From: Variovorax sp. PBS-H4
GTDB taxonomy: Bacteria > Pseudomonadota > Gammaproteobacteria > Burkholderiales > Burkholderiaceae_C
Assembly (NCBI RefSeq): GCF_901827205.1
Contig: NZ_LR594675.1
Location: 5,698,001 to 5,762,000 of the forward strand
DNA length: 64,000 nucleotides
Direction of reading: 5' to 3'
In this document: positions 1 through 8,189 of the stretch, in pieces
Layout of the letters: every line of letters begins with the position of its first letter
Position numbering within the stretch: the first letter of the stretch is position 1
Program-made: the position numbers and the translations under genes
Notes under the pieces: generated by a model
The model's database searches: none
Told to the model about the DNA's origin: nothing
What the model saw: the letters and a program-made list of their open reading frames with translations, nothing else

Positions 1-209
1 TTCTCGTCGATCCACACCTTGGGCAGGCGGTCGCGGTACTTGGCGTCGATGCGCTCGGCCCACAGGTTGCCGGGTTCGTTGGCATGCGTGTCCGACGAGA
101 TCATCAGGTACTTGTCGGGCGCACCCGGCTGCGGCGACTTCTCCCAGCCGGCGGAGCCGGGAGAGTTCAGGCGCCATTGATTGGCTTCGTTGACGACGAT
201 CTCGGTCAT
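1..209 (-). CDS. Amidohydrolase-family metal-dependent hydrolase, 5' part only
   Basis: The first 69 residues of a protein begin at the ATG complementary to 207-209 and run off the left window edge. The peptide contains MISSDTHANEP near residue 36, the N-terminal metal-binding region (D-x-H) of the amidohydrolase-2 / TIM-barrel family that includes decarboxylases and ring-cleaving hydrolases of aromatic catabolism. The family call rests on this short stretch, so the reaction cannot be named. A good promoter and two FadR-type operator dyads lie just upstream (233-292), linking it to the CoA-dependent catabolic genes elsewhere in the window. Confidence 0.75.
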   Translation of the reverse strand, partial: MTEIVVNEANQWRLNSPGSAGWEKSPQPGAPDKYLMISSDTHANEPGNLWAERIDAKYRDRLPKVWIDE

Positions 210-232
210 GACAGGTCCTCGATGGGGATGGA

Positions 233-292
233 AGGTTGAACCAGTGAGTTTGAATGGTTTGACCATTCTAAACGGCACGTGGTGCCTGTCAA
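233..292 (-). promoter_or_regulatory. Promoter with tandem FadR-type operators upstream of the amidohydrolase
   Basis: Read on the minus strand, TTGACA (292-287) and TAGAAT (270-265) are spaced by 16 bases, a good sigma-70 match. The dyad AATGGTTTGACCATT (253-267) starts at the -10 box and covers the likely start point. A second near-perfect dyad, AGGTTGAACCA (233-243), is centred 22 bp away, two helical turns, which suits two regulator dimers on one face. Operator identity is inferred from the TGGTnnnACCA pattern of FadR/VanR-type GntR regulators. Confidence 0.6.
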
Positions 293-318
293 CCCCCTGC
301 GCCCGGGGGCGGGGCGCG

Positions 319-1080
319 TCAGCGGGGTGTCTTGGCGGCGGCGATCTTGCGTATCGGCGCCGGCACGGCCGCGGACGGGCCGGCGTCCATGTCTTCCTGC
401 ACGATCGTCAGGTATTCGTCCATGCCCTTCGCCGCCGCCTTGGCATCGCGTGCGCGCATCGCCTTGAGGATGCGGCGACGCACCGGCACCAGTTCCGGGC
501 GCGCCTTGCGGCCGGTCTGGTCGATCACGTAGCGGATGATGTCGGACAGCGAATCGACCAGCATGGCCAGCACCTCGTTGCGGGTGGCGCGGGCGATCAG
601 GCCGAAGAACCGCACACCCTCGTCGGCCCGGTGCCGCAAGTCGTCGCTGCTCTCGATCTCGGCGATGTTGCGCTCGAGGGCAGTGAAGTCATCCTCGGTG
701 GCGCGGTGGCAGGCGAGCTCGATCACCATCCCGTTGATCAGCCGGCGGGCTTCGACCAGGCCGGCCAGCGACACGCGGCCCAGGAACATCAGGTCTTGCA
801 GCGACTGCGTGAGCAGCGCCGGATTGCCGTCCCGGATGAAGGCGCCGCCTTTCACGCCCTTTTGAAGCGAGACGACGCCAGAGATCTCCAGGGTGCGCAA
901 GGCCTCGCGCACCGCCGGCCGGCTGACCTTGAATTCCACCGCCAGATCACGTTCGGCCGGCAGCTTGTCGCCCGGCTTGAGCACGCCGGAAGCCAGGCGC
1001 CTGCGGATCTGCTCGCAGATCTCCTCGAAGACGCGGCGCGTCTTGACCTCCTGGAAGGACAGTTGCGGTGTGGTTGCCAT
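319..1080 (-). CDS. FadR-subfamily GntR transcriptional regulator
   Basis: A 253-residue protein with an N-terminal winged helix (residues about 12-80, including the recognition-helix region AERDLAVEFKVSRPAVREAL) and a helical FCD ligand domain. This is the normal FadR-family length and order. Members bind an organic acid or acyl-CoA and usually repress. ATG at 1080 is chosen because the winged-helix fold starts directly after it; the frame stays open upstream without homologous sequence. The gene is divergent from the CaiB-type CoA transferase, with a TGGACTGACCA dyad between them. A second FadR paralogue lies at 21092-21841. The ligand cannot be predicted. Confidence 0.93.
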   Translation of the reverse strand: MATTPQLSFQEVKTRRVFEEICEQIRRRLASGVLKPGDKLPAERDLAVEFKVSRPAVREALRTLEISGVVSLQKGVKGGAFIRDGNPALLTQSLQDLMFLGRVSLAGLVEARRLINGMVIELACHRATEDDFTALERNIAEIESSDDLRHRADEGVRFFGLIARATRNEVLAMLVDSLSDIIRYVIDQTGRKARPELVPVRRRILKAMRARDAKAAAKGMDEYLTIVQEDMDAGPSAAVPAPIRKIAAAKTPR

Positions 1081-1160
1081 TGCTTCTCTATGTAATTGGG
1101 TTGATCGAGGATAGCCCAGGGTGGCAATTCGTCGGACAGGGTGATCTCCTAGATTTGCAA

Positions 1161-1171
1161 TGGACTGACCA
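1161..1171. promoter_or_regulatory. FadR-type operator, divergent regulator/CoA-transferase promoter
   Basis: TGGACTGACCA lies between the regulator start (1080) and the CoA transferase start (1279), followed by a possible plus-strand -10 box TACAAT at 1173-1178. One base departs from the TGGTnnnACCA pattern seen at the other sites. Confidence 0.5.
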
Positions 1172-1278
1172 ATACAATGCCGATTGTCTCGCCATTCCGC
1201 ATGGCCCTTGCCGCTGCCGGCCCTGTGCGTCCAACGCCAGCAGCATTGCGGCCAACCATCGACCCCTGGAGAACCTTG

Positions 1279-2376
1279 ATGAATCCTGCATCCCGTTCCG
1301 GTCCGCTGCTGGGCCTGCGCGTCGTCGAATTCGCCGGCATCGGTCCTGGCCCTTTCGCCTGCATGTTGCTGTCCGACATGGGCGCCGACGTCGTCACCAT
1401 CGACCGCCCCGGCAAGAAGCTGGGCGAACGGCACAATCTCACCGGCCGCGGCCGCAGCGTGGTGCCGGCGGACTTGAAGGACGCCGACGCGCGCGAGCAG
1501 GTGTACCAGCTGCTGGAAAAGGCCGACGTGCTGATCGAGGGCTTCCGGCCCGGTGTCATGGAGCGCCTCGGCTTCGGCCCCGAGGCCGTGCTCGCGCGCA
1601 ACCCGCGCATCGTGTACGGCCGCATGACGGGCTGGGGCCAGGAAGGCCCGCTCGCACAGGCGGCGGGCCACGACCTCAACTACATCGCCATCACTGGTGC
1701 GCTGCACGCGATCGGCCCCAAGGACGGGGCCCCGGTGCCGCCGCTGAACCTGATCGGCGACTACGGCGGGGGCAGCCTCTACCTGATCGTGGGCGTGCTG
1801 GCGGCACTGCGGGAGGCCGGCCGGTCCGGCCGCGGCCAGGTGGTGGATGCGGCCATGTCGGACGGCGCCGCCTCGCTGATGACCAACTTCGTCAGCCAGC
1901 AGCTGCGCGGCGTGTTCAGCGAGCGGCGCGGCAGCAACCTGCTGGACGGCGGCGCGCCGTACTACCGCGTGTACGAGACCGCTGACGGCGAGCACGTGAC
2001 GCTCGGCGCCATCGAGCCGCAATTCTTTGCGGAGTTCTGCGAACGCGTGGGCGTGCCGTCCGAGTTGCATGGCGCGCAGCACGACCGGGCGCAGTGGCCG
2101 CGGCTTCATGAAGAGTTCGCCCGCATCTTCAAGCGCAGGACCCAGGCGGATTGGGCACAGGCGCTGGAAGGCACCGACGTGTGCTTCGCCCCGGTGCTGG
2201 CGCTTTCGCAGGCGCAGGGTCACCCGCACAACGTGGCGCGCCGCACCTTCGTCGACGTGGACGGCATCACGCAGCCGGCTCCCGCGCCGCGTTTCTCCCG
2301 CACGCCTTCGCGCATCCAGGGACCGGCGCCGAAGGAACCTACGCCTGCCTCCGACGTGCTCGGCCGCTGGCAATGA
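1279..2376 (+). CDS. CaiB/BaiF family CoA transferase / alpha-methylacyl-CoA racemase-like protein
   Basis: A 365-residue family III CoA-transferase fold protein. The stretch GHDLNYIAITGALHAIG and the following NLIGDYGGGSLYL correspond to the regions carrying the catalytic His and Asp of alpha-methylacyl-CoA racemases, so racemisation of a 2-methyl-branched acyl-CoA is at least as likely as CoA transfer. The start is placed at 1279, preceded by GGAG at 1267-1270; the open frame reaches 1177 but the added residues look unrelated. It overlaps the MFS gene by four bases (ATGA), so the two are translationally coupled. A racemase would suit a pathway handling branched side chains. Confidence 0.88.
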   Translation: MNPASRSGPLLGLRVVEFAGIGPGPFACMLLSDMGADVVTIDRPGKKLGERHNLTGRGRSVVPADLKDADAREQVYQLLEKADVLIEGFRPGVMERLGFGPEAVLARNPRIVYGRMTGWGQEGPLAQAAGHDLNYIAITGALHAIGPKDGAPVPPLNLIGDYGGGSLYLIVGVLAALREAGRSGRGQVVDAAMSDGAASLMTNFVSQQLRGVFSERRGSNLLDGGAPYYRVYETADGEHVTLGAIEPQFFAEFCERVGVPSELHGAQHDRAQWPRLHEEFARIFKRRTQADWAQALEGTDVCFAPVLALSQAQGHPHNVARRTFVDVDGITQPAPAPRFSRTPSRIQGPAPKEPTPASDVLGRWQ

Positions 2377-3566
2377 GCGGTGCGCCTCGAGCGCCAGTGC
2401 CGCTGCTCGCAGCCGCGGCTTTCTTCAGCGCAGCGGCGCTGCGGGTGTGCGATTCGCTGCTGCCGCGCTTCGCCGCCGAGTTCCAGCGCAGCGCGGGTGA
2501 ATCGGGCAGGCTCATCGTCGCCTTCGCTGTGGCGTACGGCCTGATGCAGTTGCTGTCCGGTCCCCTCGCGGACCGCTTCGGCAAGCAGCGCCTGATGACG
2601 CTCGCCCTGGCCGGCTCCGGGGCGGCCTCCGCCGCGGCGGCGCTGGCGGGCTCGTTCGACGCATTGCTGGCCTGGCGTGCGCTGTGGGGCATGGCCGCCG
2701 CGGGTGTCGTGCCGCTCGCAATGGCCTGGATCGGCGATGCGGTCGCGTACGAAGCCCGGCAGGCCACGCTGGCGCGGCTGCTGCTCGGCACCCTGTCGGG
2801 AATGGTTGTCGGCCAGTTGCTGGGCGGCCTGTGCGCTGAAACGGCGCTGGGCTGGCGCGGTGCCTTCGCGGTGCTGAGCGTCGGCTACTGGATGGTCGCC
2901 GCGCTCTTGTGGCGAGAACCCTCGCGTGCCCCAGCGGCAGCGGCGCCAGCCGCGATCGGGGCACCGTCTGCCGGCCCCGGCGGCCTCGGTGCCGTGCTGG
3001 CGCAGCCGTGGGCGCGCATCGTGCTGGTCGCAGTGTTCCTCGAAGGCGTGTTCCTGCTCGGTGCGCTCAGCTACCTGCCCACCTACCTGCATGCACGCGA
3101 AGGACTCGGACTCGCCGCGGCCTCTGCCGTTTCGGCGCTGTATGCCGTCGGAGGCCTCGCCTACGCGGTCTGCGCGCGGCGCATGGTCGCCGCACTCGGC
3201 GAGATCCGCATGGCCGCGGCCGGAGGCGTGTTGATGGCCACCGCCTGGGCAGGGCTGTGGCTGCTGCCTCACTGGTCGGCTGCGGCGCCGCTGGCAGTGC
3301 TGCTCGGTTTCGGCACTTACCTGTACCACAACACCCTGCAGACGCACGCCACCCAGATGGCACCGCAGGCGCGCGGCAGCGCCGTCTCGCTCTTTTCCTT
3401 CGCACTCTTCACCGGCCAGTCCCTCGGCGCGGCCGCCTTCGGCCGGCTGGTAGACCTGCAGGTCTATGCGGCCCTGCTGCTGCTGCCCGCCGCGGCGCTG
3501 GCCGCCACCGGCATCGGGTTCGCCCTGTCCCTGCGACGGAGGGCGGCCCGCATCGTTGCCGGATAG
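2373..3566 (+). CDS. MFS transporter
   Basis: A 397-residue integral membrane protein with about twelve hydrophobic segments and the MFS motif A-like loop GPLADRFGKQR after the second helix, near residue 60. The start ATG overlaps the CoA transferase stop, giving a two-gene operon. It probably moves the organic acid, or a relative of the compound, handled by the neighbouring CoA enzymes across the inner membrane. Import or export cannot be told from sequence. Confidence 0.9.
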   Translation: MSGAPRAPVPLLAAAAFFSAAALRVCDSLLPRFAAEFQRSAGESGRLIVAFAVAYGLMQLLSGPLADRFGKQRLMTLALAGSGAASAAAALAGSFDALLAWRALWGMAAAGVVPLAMAWIGDAVAYEARQATLARLLLGTLSGMVVGQLLGGLCAETALGWRGAFAVLSVGYWMVAALLWREPSRAPAAAAPAAIGAPSAGPGGLGAVLAQPWARIVLVAVFLEGVFLLGALSYLPTYLHAREGLGLAAASAVSALYAVGGLAYAVCARRMVAALGEIRMAAAGGVLMATAWAGLWLLPHWSAAAPLAVLLGFGTYLYHNTLQTHATQMAPQARGSAVSLFSFALFTGQSLGAAAFGRLVDLQVYAALLLLPAAALAATGIGFALSLRRRAARIVAG

Positions 3567-3922
3567 CGGCGGCGCCGCGCGGCGAATTCAGGCCCCGGAC
3601 CTCCTGAACTAAACTACGGCCGCCTTCATCAACGATGTCGAACTCTTGATTTGCCGACCTTCCAGCACTTGCAACCGATGGGCGGTCGCCGCGCGCGCCG
3701 ACGGCGCTTGCGCGCTGCAGATCGTCAAGGCCGGTGGGTCGAACGGGATGTCGCCGCCAGCGAATCCGGCCTGGGAACCCAGGCCCTGATTGTTCCTCCG
3801 GGCACATCGATACGCCGTCGCAAGTGGGTTGAAGCGGATGCGACAGCGATCGACCGTTCATCTCGTTTGTCGCCGGCGCCACACCGGGACCTGAAGGCGC
3901 TCGCGAGCATAAAGGTTGACCA
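3567..3922. other. Intergenic region, 356 bases
   Basis: No convincing gene. Short inverted repeats follow the MFS stop (GCGGCGCCGC at 3569-3578; TTCAGG/CCTGAA arms spanning 3587-3608) but lack a T-tract, so intrinsic termination is only a possibility. The remainder should hold the promoter of the small operon starting at 3923; I could not assign -35/-10 boxes with confidence. Confidence 0.4.
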
Positions 3923-4297
3923 TTGATTCCCGGCGATGTACGACGGTTTGTGCTGACAAGCATTCCATCAGTCCCTTTCCTGGAGGCACTGCTGATATTC
4001 CATGCCAAGCCCGAAGCGAGTTTGAGCGCGTCGGACCTCGCTCGGGCCTTGTATGTGCAGCCCCAGGTTGCAGACGATCTGATCAAGGCGTTGTGCCTGG
4101 CCGGCTTGCTGGCGACCGGCGAGCTCCGCGACGACGTTTACCGCTACGCGCCCGTCGACGCCAACCTGGCGGGACTTGTGGATCGCCTGGCGTCGACCTA
4201 CGCCAATGACTTGATCGGCGTCACCAATCTGATTCACGGTACGGCACACAAGGCCGCGCAAAGCTTTGCTGATGCTTTTAAGCTCCGGAGGAGCTAG
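3923..4297 (+). CDS. Small winged-helix-like protein of unknown function
   Basis: 124 residues, read from a TTG start preceded by AAAGG (3911-3915) at good spacing. The middle (about residues 15-75) looks like a winged helix: a helix-rich stretch with SASDLARALYVQPQVADDLIKAL as the likely helix-turn-helix, then LLATGELRDDVYRYAP as a wing. The C-terminal part is amphipathic helix. There is no signal peptide or membrane segment. It sits three bases upstream of two small membrane proteins and is likely co-transcribed, so it may sense or control something connected with them. Fold is inference; no function assigned. Confidence 0.7.
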   Translation: MIPGDVRRFVLTSIPSVPFLEALLIFHAKPEASLSASDLARALYVQPQVADDLIKALCLAGLLATGELRDDVYRYAPVDANLAGLVDRLASTYANDLIGVTNLIHGTAHKAAQSFADAFKLRRS

Positions 4298-4300
4298 GAC

Positions 4301-4561
4301 ATGGACAAGATAATTTACGGCTTGTGCGCGCTGACCGCGCTTTCCTGCGCCGGGTTGTTATTGCGCGGCTATGCCACGAGCCGCGCTCGACTGCTCTTGT
4401 GGAGCGGCCTGTGTTTCGTCGGGCTCACGGCGAACAACGTCCTGTTGATCCTGGACAGGTTGTTGTTCCCGGCGATCGACATGTCGATCTGGCGGCTGAG
4501 CACGGCGTTGATGGCGGTGCTGTTGCTGCTCGTCGGCCTGGTCCTGGAGAGCCAATCCTAG
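4301..4561 (+). CDS. DUF5985-type small membrane protein
   Basis: 86 residues with three predicted membrane helices (about 3-22, 30-50 and 62-82) and almost no soluble part. It has a strong Shine-Dalgarno GGAGGAG (4287-4293). The next gene encodes another protein of the same size and topology, a pairing typical of DUF5985 proteins. Function unknown; the pair may form a hetero-oligomeric membrane unit. Confidence 0.8.
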   Translation: MDKIIYGLCALTALSCAGLLLRGYATSRARLLLWSGLCFVGLTANNVLLILDRLLFPAIDMSIWRLSTALMAVLLLLVGLVLESQS

Positions 4562-4571
4562 AGAGAGTTCG

Positions 4572-4835
4572 ATGCATCAATTTCTGCTTGGCGGAATCGC
4601 CGTCGCATCCTTCATAGTGGCGCTGTTCTTCTTGCGCTACTGGACGAGCACGCGAGATCGATTTTTCCTGCTCTTCGCGCTCTCCTTCCTGCTCGAAGTT
4701 GCCAGCCGCGTCCACATGGCAGTGACGTCTTCGTGGAACGAAGATGAATTGCCGCTCCACTACATGGTCCGCCTGGTGGCCTACGGCCTCATCTTGCTGG
4801 CGATCTGGGACAAGAACAGGCCGGGGAGATCCTAG
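4572..4835 (+). CDS. DUF5985-type small membrane protein (second copy)
   Basis: 87 residues with three predicted helices. It resembles the preceding protein in layout, and the motif FFLRYWTSTRDRFFLLFALSF parallels LLLRGYATSRARLLLWSGLCF of its neighbour, so the two probably arose by duplication. Ten bases separate it from the upstream stop; it closes the three-gene operon. A loop rich in charged residues (SSWNEDELPLHY) precedes the last helix. Function unknown. Confidence 0.8.
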   Translation: MHQFLLGGIAVASFIVALFFLRYWTSTRDRFFLLFALSFLLEVASRVHMAVTSSWNEDELPLHYMVRLVAYGLILLAIWDKNRPGRS

Positions 4836-4862
4836 GCCGAGTCCATGCGGCGGTGAAGGAAT

Positions 4863-4918
4863 CGGCTCGCTTGGGCGGCAGTGCTGAACGGCGAGCGCGG
4901 TGTCGGTGCAGCGAGCCG
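4863..4918. terminator. Inverted repeat between convergent genes, possible bidirectional terminator
   Basis: CGGCTCGC (4863-4870) and GCGAGCCG (4911-4918) are perfect inverted arms between the convergent ends of the DUF5985 operon and the antiporter gene. The 40-base loop and absence of a T-run make this weak. Confidence 0.25.
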
Positions 4919-6178
4919 TCAGAGCAGTGTGAATGCCGCCGCCGCGACGACCGTGGGCAACAAAGCCCCTGCCAGCAGCCCGCCCGCACTGATCGTCTCG
5001 TCAGAGAAACCCCTCTTCAGCAGCGCCACACCGGCCGGGTTGGGCGCATTGGCGATCATCGTCAAGCCGCCCCCTGCCACAGCGCCGGCTACCAGGCTGT
5101 ACTTGGCCTCTTCGGAGATTCCCACGATGAGTGAACCCAGGTAGGTCAACGCCGCGTTGTCCGTCACCGCGGTAAGGGCGGCCGCGCCGAAGAAAAGTAC
5201 CTGGGGCGACATGCTCGAGACCAGAGGCTGAAGCCACCATTGCTGCATGCCGCCGAGCACCACCAGGCCTGCAAGAAAAAAGGCCACCAGCAGCGCTTCC
5301 TTGATGATGAGCGGGTTCTGGTGGCGCTCGTACGCTTGCGTGAAGCCGAGGAACAACAGGAACAGGCCCAGAAAGGCCACGGGATGATGCGCAAGCGCGA
5401 CGACACCAACAAGAAAAACAAGGTGTACTGCAACCACCGGCATCGGCACCGTGACCTGCGTGGATTGACGGTGAGGCACTTGCGCGGCATCGAGATGCAG
5501 GCGAAGTGCCACGACTGCAACGCTTGCGTTGACGACCACGGCGATCGCCGCCTTCCAGCCGAAGGTGACGAACATGAAGTACGAGTCCCAGTTCCAGGTC
5601 GACGCGACCATCAACACCGGCGGCGCCGCAAAGGAAGTCAACGTGCCCCCGATGGAAATGTTCACGAACAGCACCCCCAAGGCAAGGTACTTGACGCCCT
5701 CGGGAACGCCGGATCTGAACACCTGTGGGGCGAGCATCAGGGCCGCGATGGTCATGGCCGCCGGTTCGGTAATCGCGGATCCCAGCAGCGGGACGGCGGC
5801 CAGGCCAAGCCAGGCGGTGGCCAGCGAGGTACGTACCGGCAGACGGCGGGCGATGCGGTTCACCGTACTCATGACCAGGTACAGGATAGGCCGGGACGCC
5901 GCGACGACCATCACCACGAACACGAAGAGAGGCTCCGTGTACTGCCGCGATTCCGCGTACGCCAACGCCTGGTCTCCACCTGCAATGGCGGCCATGGCCA
6001 GCACCAGCACGATGGCCCAGAAGCCGAAGACCACCTCCACCTCCCCCAACAGGTGAAAAACGCCCGCGTGGCCGGGGAAGCGGTGTGACAGTCGCTCGAA
6101 CTGCTTGGCAGCGAAGGTATGGATGAGCGCGACGGCAAAGAGGCCGGCGGCAATCAGCTCGATCGTGTGTTGAGGCAT
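4919..6178 (-). CDS. Putative Na+/H+ antiporter family membrane protein
   Basis: A 419-residue polytopic membrane protein with roughly eleven to thirteen hydrophobic segments. Features typical of ion-transporter superfamily antiporters are the small-residue stretch GGTLTSFAAPPVLM in mid-protein and, near the C-terminus, TAVTDNAALTYLGSL followed by MIANAPNPAGVALL, polar breaks inside helices suited to cation binding. It is monocistronic, with 191 bases of upstream space. The ion specificity is inferred from family resemblance. Confidence 0.75.
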   Translation of the reverse strand: MPQHTIELIAAGLFAVALIHTFAAKQFERLSHRFPGHAGVFHLLGEVEVVFGFWAIVLVLAMAAIAGGDQALAYAESRQYTEPLFVFVVMVVAASRPILYLVMSTVNRIARRLPVRTSLATAWLGLAAVPLLGSAITEPAAMTIAALMLAPQVFRSGVPEGVKYLALGVLFVNISIGGTLTSFAAPPVLMVASTWNWDSYFMFVTFGWKAAIAVVVNASVAVVALRLHLDAAQVPHRQSTQVTVPMPVVAVHLVFLVGVVALAHHPVAFLGLFLLFLGFTQAYERHQNPLIIKEALLVAFFLAGLVVLGGMQQWWLQPLVSSMSPQVLFFGAAALTAVTDNAALTYLGSLIVGISEEAKYSLVAGAVAGGGLTMIANAPNPAGVALLKRGFSDETISAGGLLAGALLPTVVAAAAFTLL

Positions 6179-6369
6179 CGGTTCTCAGGCGTGGCAAAAC
6201 CGCGCGGCGGCCCGACCAGCGCTGAACCTGTCCGACAACGCGATGCGGACACCCTTCGACAGTTTAGCGACGTTGGTAGACGACCGACTCGCCGTGGCGG
6301 AGATTCCAAGCGACGCGCAATCTCACAGCCCCTGCGGCACGATGGCGGTGCCGCTTCCCGCAAGGCTCT

Positions 6370-7077
6370 TCATGCCTCGACGAAATGCACCGCCTGTGTG
6401 AGCGGCGCGCGCGAGGTCCGGTAGCTGTTGGCGGGGTGCCCGGTGTCCTCGTAGCCGAAGGACACGCCGCAGACCATCAGGCGCTCCTGCGGGATCTCGA
6501 GCTCGCGCTTCACCAGCGCGCTGTAGTTGGCCAGCGCCGCCTGCGCGATCGCGGCCAGGCCGTGTGCTTGCATCGCGAGCAGCAGCACCTGCACGTAGCC
6601 GCCGACGTCGACTGCACCGTAGGGGCCCAGGCCCGGATCGCTGGTGAGGATGGCGACGTGCGGCGCGCCGAACAGGCGGAAGTTCTCCAGCGTCTGGCGC
6701 GCATAGCCTTCCTTGTCGCCACGCGGCACGCCCACGGCGCTGTAGAGCTGGAACCCGCACTCGCGCCGGCGCTCCAGGTACACGCCCCGGTATTCCTCGG
6801 GAAACGGAAAGTCGCTGCCCCGGGGCGCGCCGGACTGCTGCGCCTCGACCAGCTTGGCGCGCAGGCGCTCGGTGGCACTGCCGGAAGTGATGCTGATCTG
6901 CCAAGCCTGCGAGTTGCACCACGACGCTGCACGCTGCGCCGTGCGCAGCACGGACTCGACGGTGGCGCGTTCGACCGCCCTTGGCAGGAAGGCGCGGCAG
7001 CTATGCCGCTGATCGAGCAGCGCGTCGAGGACCTGGGCGGGCACCGGGGCAGCCGCGGATGTGCTTAAAGTTTTCAT
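6370..7077 (-). CDS. Nitroreductase family flavoprotein
   Basis: A 235-residue FMN-dependent nitroreductase-fold protein. The N-terminal LLDQRHSCRAFLPRAV is the phosphate-gripping R-x-S-x-R-x-F region, and QRAASWCNSQAWQISI is the conserved S-x-x-N-x-Q-x-W FMN/dimer region. The C-terminal GYEDTGHPANSYRTSRAPL fits the family. Such enzymes reduce nitro groups, quinones or enone-type substrates with NAD(P)H. It is transcribed divergently from a Bug protein with a FadR-type dyad between; ATG 7077 is chosen because the frame above it contains that operator. Confidence 0.92.
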   Translation of the reverse strand: MKTLSTSAAAPVPAQVLDALLDQRHSCRAFLPRAVERATVESVLRTAQRAASWCNSQAWQISITSGSATERLRAKLVEAQQSGAPRGSDFPFPEEYRGVYLERRRECGFQLYSAVGVPRGDKEGYARQTLENFRLFGAPHVAILTSDPGLGPYGAVDVGGYVQVLLLAMQAHGLAAIAQAALANYSALVKRELEIPQERLMVCGVSFGYEDTGHPANSYRTSRAPLTQAVHFVEA

Positions 7078-7084
7078 ATTTGAA

Positions 7085-7102
7085 TGGTCCGACCAATATA
7101 AT
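7085..7102. promoter_or_regulatory. FadR-type operator and -10 box, nitroreductase/Bug divergent promoter
   Basis: The dyad TGGTCCGACCA (7085-7095) sits eight bases upstream of the nitroreductase start and is followed by TATAAT (7097-7102), a perfect plus-strand -10 box for the Bug gene. On the minus strand TTGACA (7107-7102) is a -35 box whose 17-base spacer contains the dyad. Binding there would block both directions. Confidence 0.6.
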
Positions 7103-7190
7103 GTCAAGTCCAAGTGGAGTCAAACGGCCTGCGCGCCGGGGAGCTCTTTGGAATCCGCACCTTTTCCCGTTCGATGAAGGAGACAAAAGT

Positions 7191-8171
7191 ATGTCCGAAT
7201 GCCGAATCCAGCGCCGCGCGCTGCTTGTCGCCGGCGCCGCGTTCGCTGCCGCCCACCCCTTGCACGCGGAGGAGCCGTTCCCGTCGCGCCCGATCAGGAT
7301 CCTGGTGGGGGCGGGCGCCGGCGGCACCACGGACCTCACGGCCCGCCTGGTCGGCGACAAGCTGGGCAAGCTGCTCGGGCAGCCGGTGGTCATCGAGAAC
7401 AAGCCGGGCGCCTCCGGCACGCTCTCGGTGGCGCAGACGGTCCGGGCACCGGCCGACGGCTACACGCTGGTGTGGGTAGGCAACAGCGTGATGGCGATCT
7501 CGCCCTATCTCTACAAGAACCCCGGCTACGACGTGAAGACGCTGATTCCGGTGAGCCAGGCCACCACCTCGGGCTTCATCCTGGTTGCCTCGCCCACACT
7601 CGGCGTGAGCAACGTCATGGAGCTGGTGGCCTACGGCAAGGCCCATCCCGGCAAGCTCAGCTTCGGCTCGAACGGCGTCAACGGCAGCCTGCACCTGCTG
7701 GGCGAGCTGCTCAAGACCGAAGGCGGCTTCGAGGCGCTGCACGTGCCCTACAAGGGCGGTGCGGAGTCGGCGAGCGCCATCATGGGCGGCAGCATCCACT
7801 TCCTGTTCGATGCGCTGTCGTCCAACATTCCGCTGGTGCGCTCGGGCAAGCTCAAGGCCCTGGCGGTGACCGGACCCACGCGCGAGAAGGAGCTGCCGGA
7901 CGTGCCGACCATGGCGGAGCAAGGCTTCCCGGGCATGACGACCGAGGTGTTCTTCGGACTGGTGGCAGCGCCCGGCACGCCGGATGCGATCGTGTCCAGG
8001 CTCAACGCGTCGATGAAGACGGCGCTGTCGGACCCCGCGTTGATCGAGGCCCTTCAACGCTCGGGCAACGAACCGAAGTACAGCACGCCGCAGCAGTTCC
8101 GCGCGCTGGTCGACAAGGAAGGGACACGCTTCGAGGCGTTGCTGAAGGCGAAGGGCATCCAGCCCGAGTGA
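7191..8171 (+). CDS. Bug/TctC family periplasmic solute-binding protein
   Basis: A 326-residue tripartite tricarboxylate transporter receptor. A signal peptide ends near LHA-EEP (about residue 26); then come RPIRILVGAGAGGTTDLTAR and VVIENKPGASGTLSV, the two hallmark ligand-loop motifs of the family. AGGAG (7178-7182) supports the start. Bug proteins bind carboxylates or other small organics in the periplasm. No TctA/TctB membrane genes are nearby. The gene shares a divergent FadR-operator promoter with the nitroreductase. Confidence 0.95.
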   Translation: MSECRIQRRALLVAGAAFAAAHPLHAEEPFPSRPIRILVGAGAGGTTDLTARLVGDKLGKLLGQPVVIENKPGASGTLSVAQTVRAPADGYTLVWVGNSVMAISPYLYKNPGYDVKTLIPVSQATTSGFILVASPTLGVSNVMELVAYGKAHPGKLSFGSNGVNGSLHLLGELLKTEGGFEALHVPYKGGAESASAIMGGSIHFLFDALSSNIPLVRSGKLKALAVTGPTREKELPDVPTMAEQGFPGMTTEVFFGLVAAPGTPDAIVSRLNASMKTALSDPALIEALQRSGNEPKYSTPQQFRALVDKEGTRFEALLKAKGIQPE

Positions 8172-8189
8172 ACTGCAGCCGGCCGGCCC

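Noticed and set aside
3651..3926. Short plus-strand open frame before the DUF5985 operon
   Set aside because: Arg-rich, no ribosome-binding site, overlaps the next start region and resembles no family.
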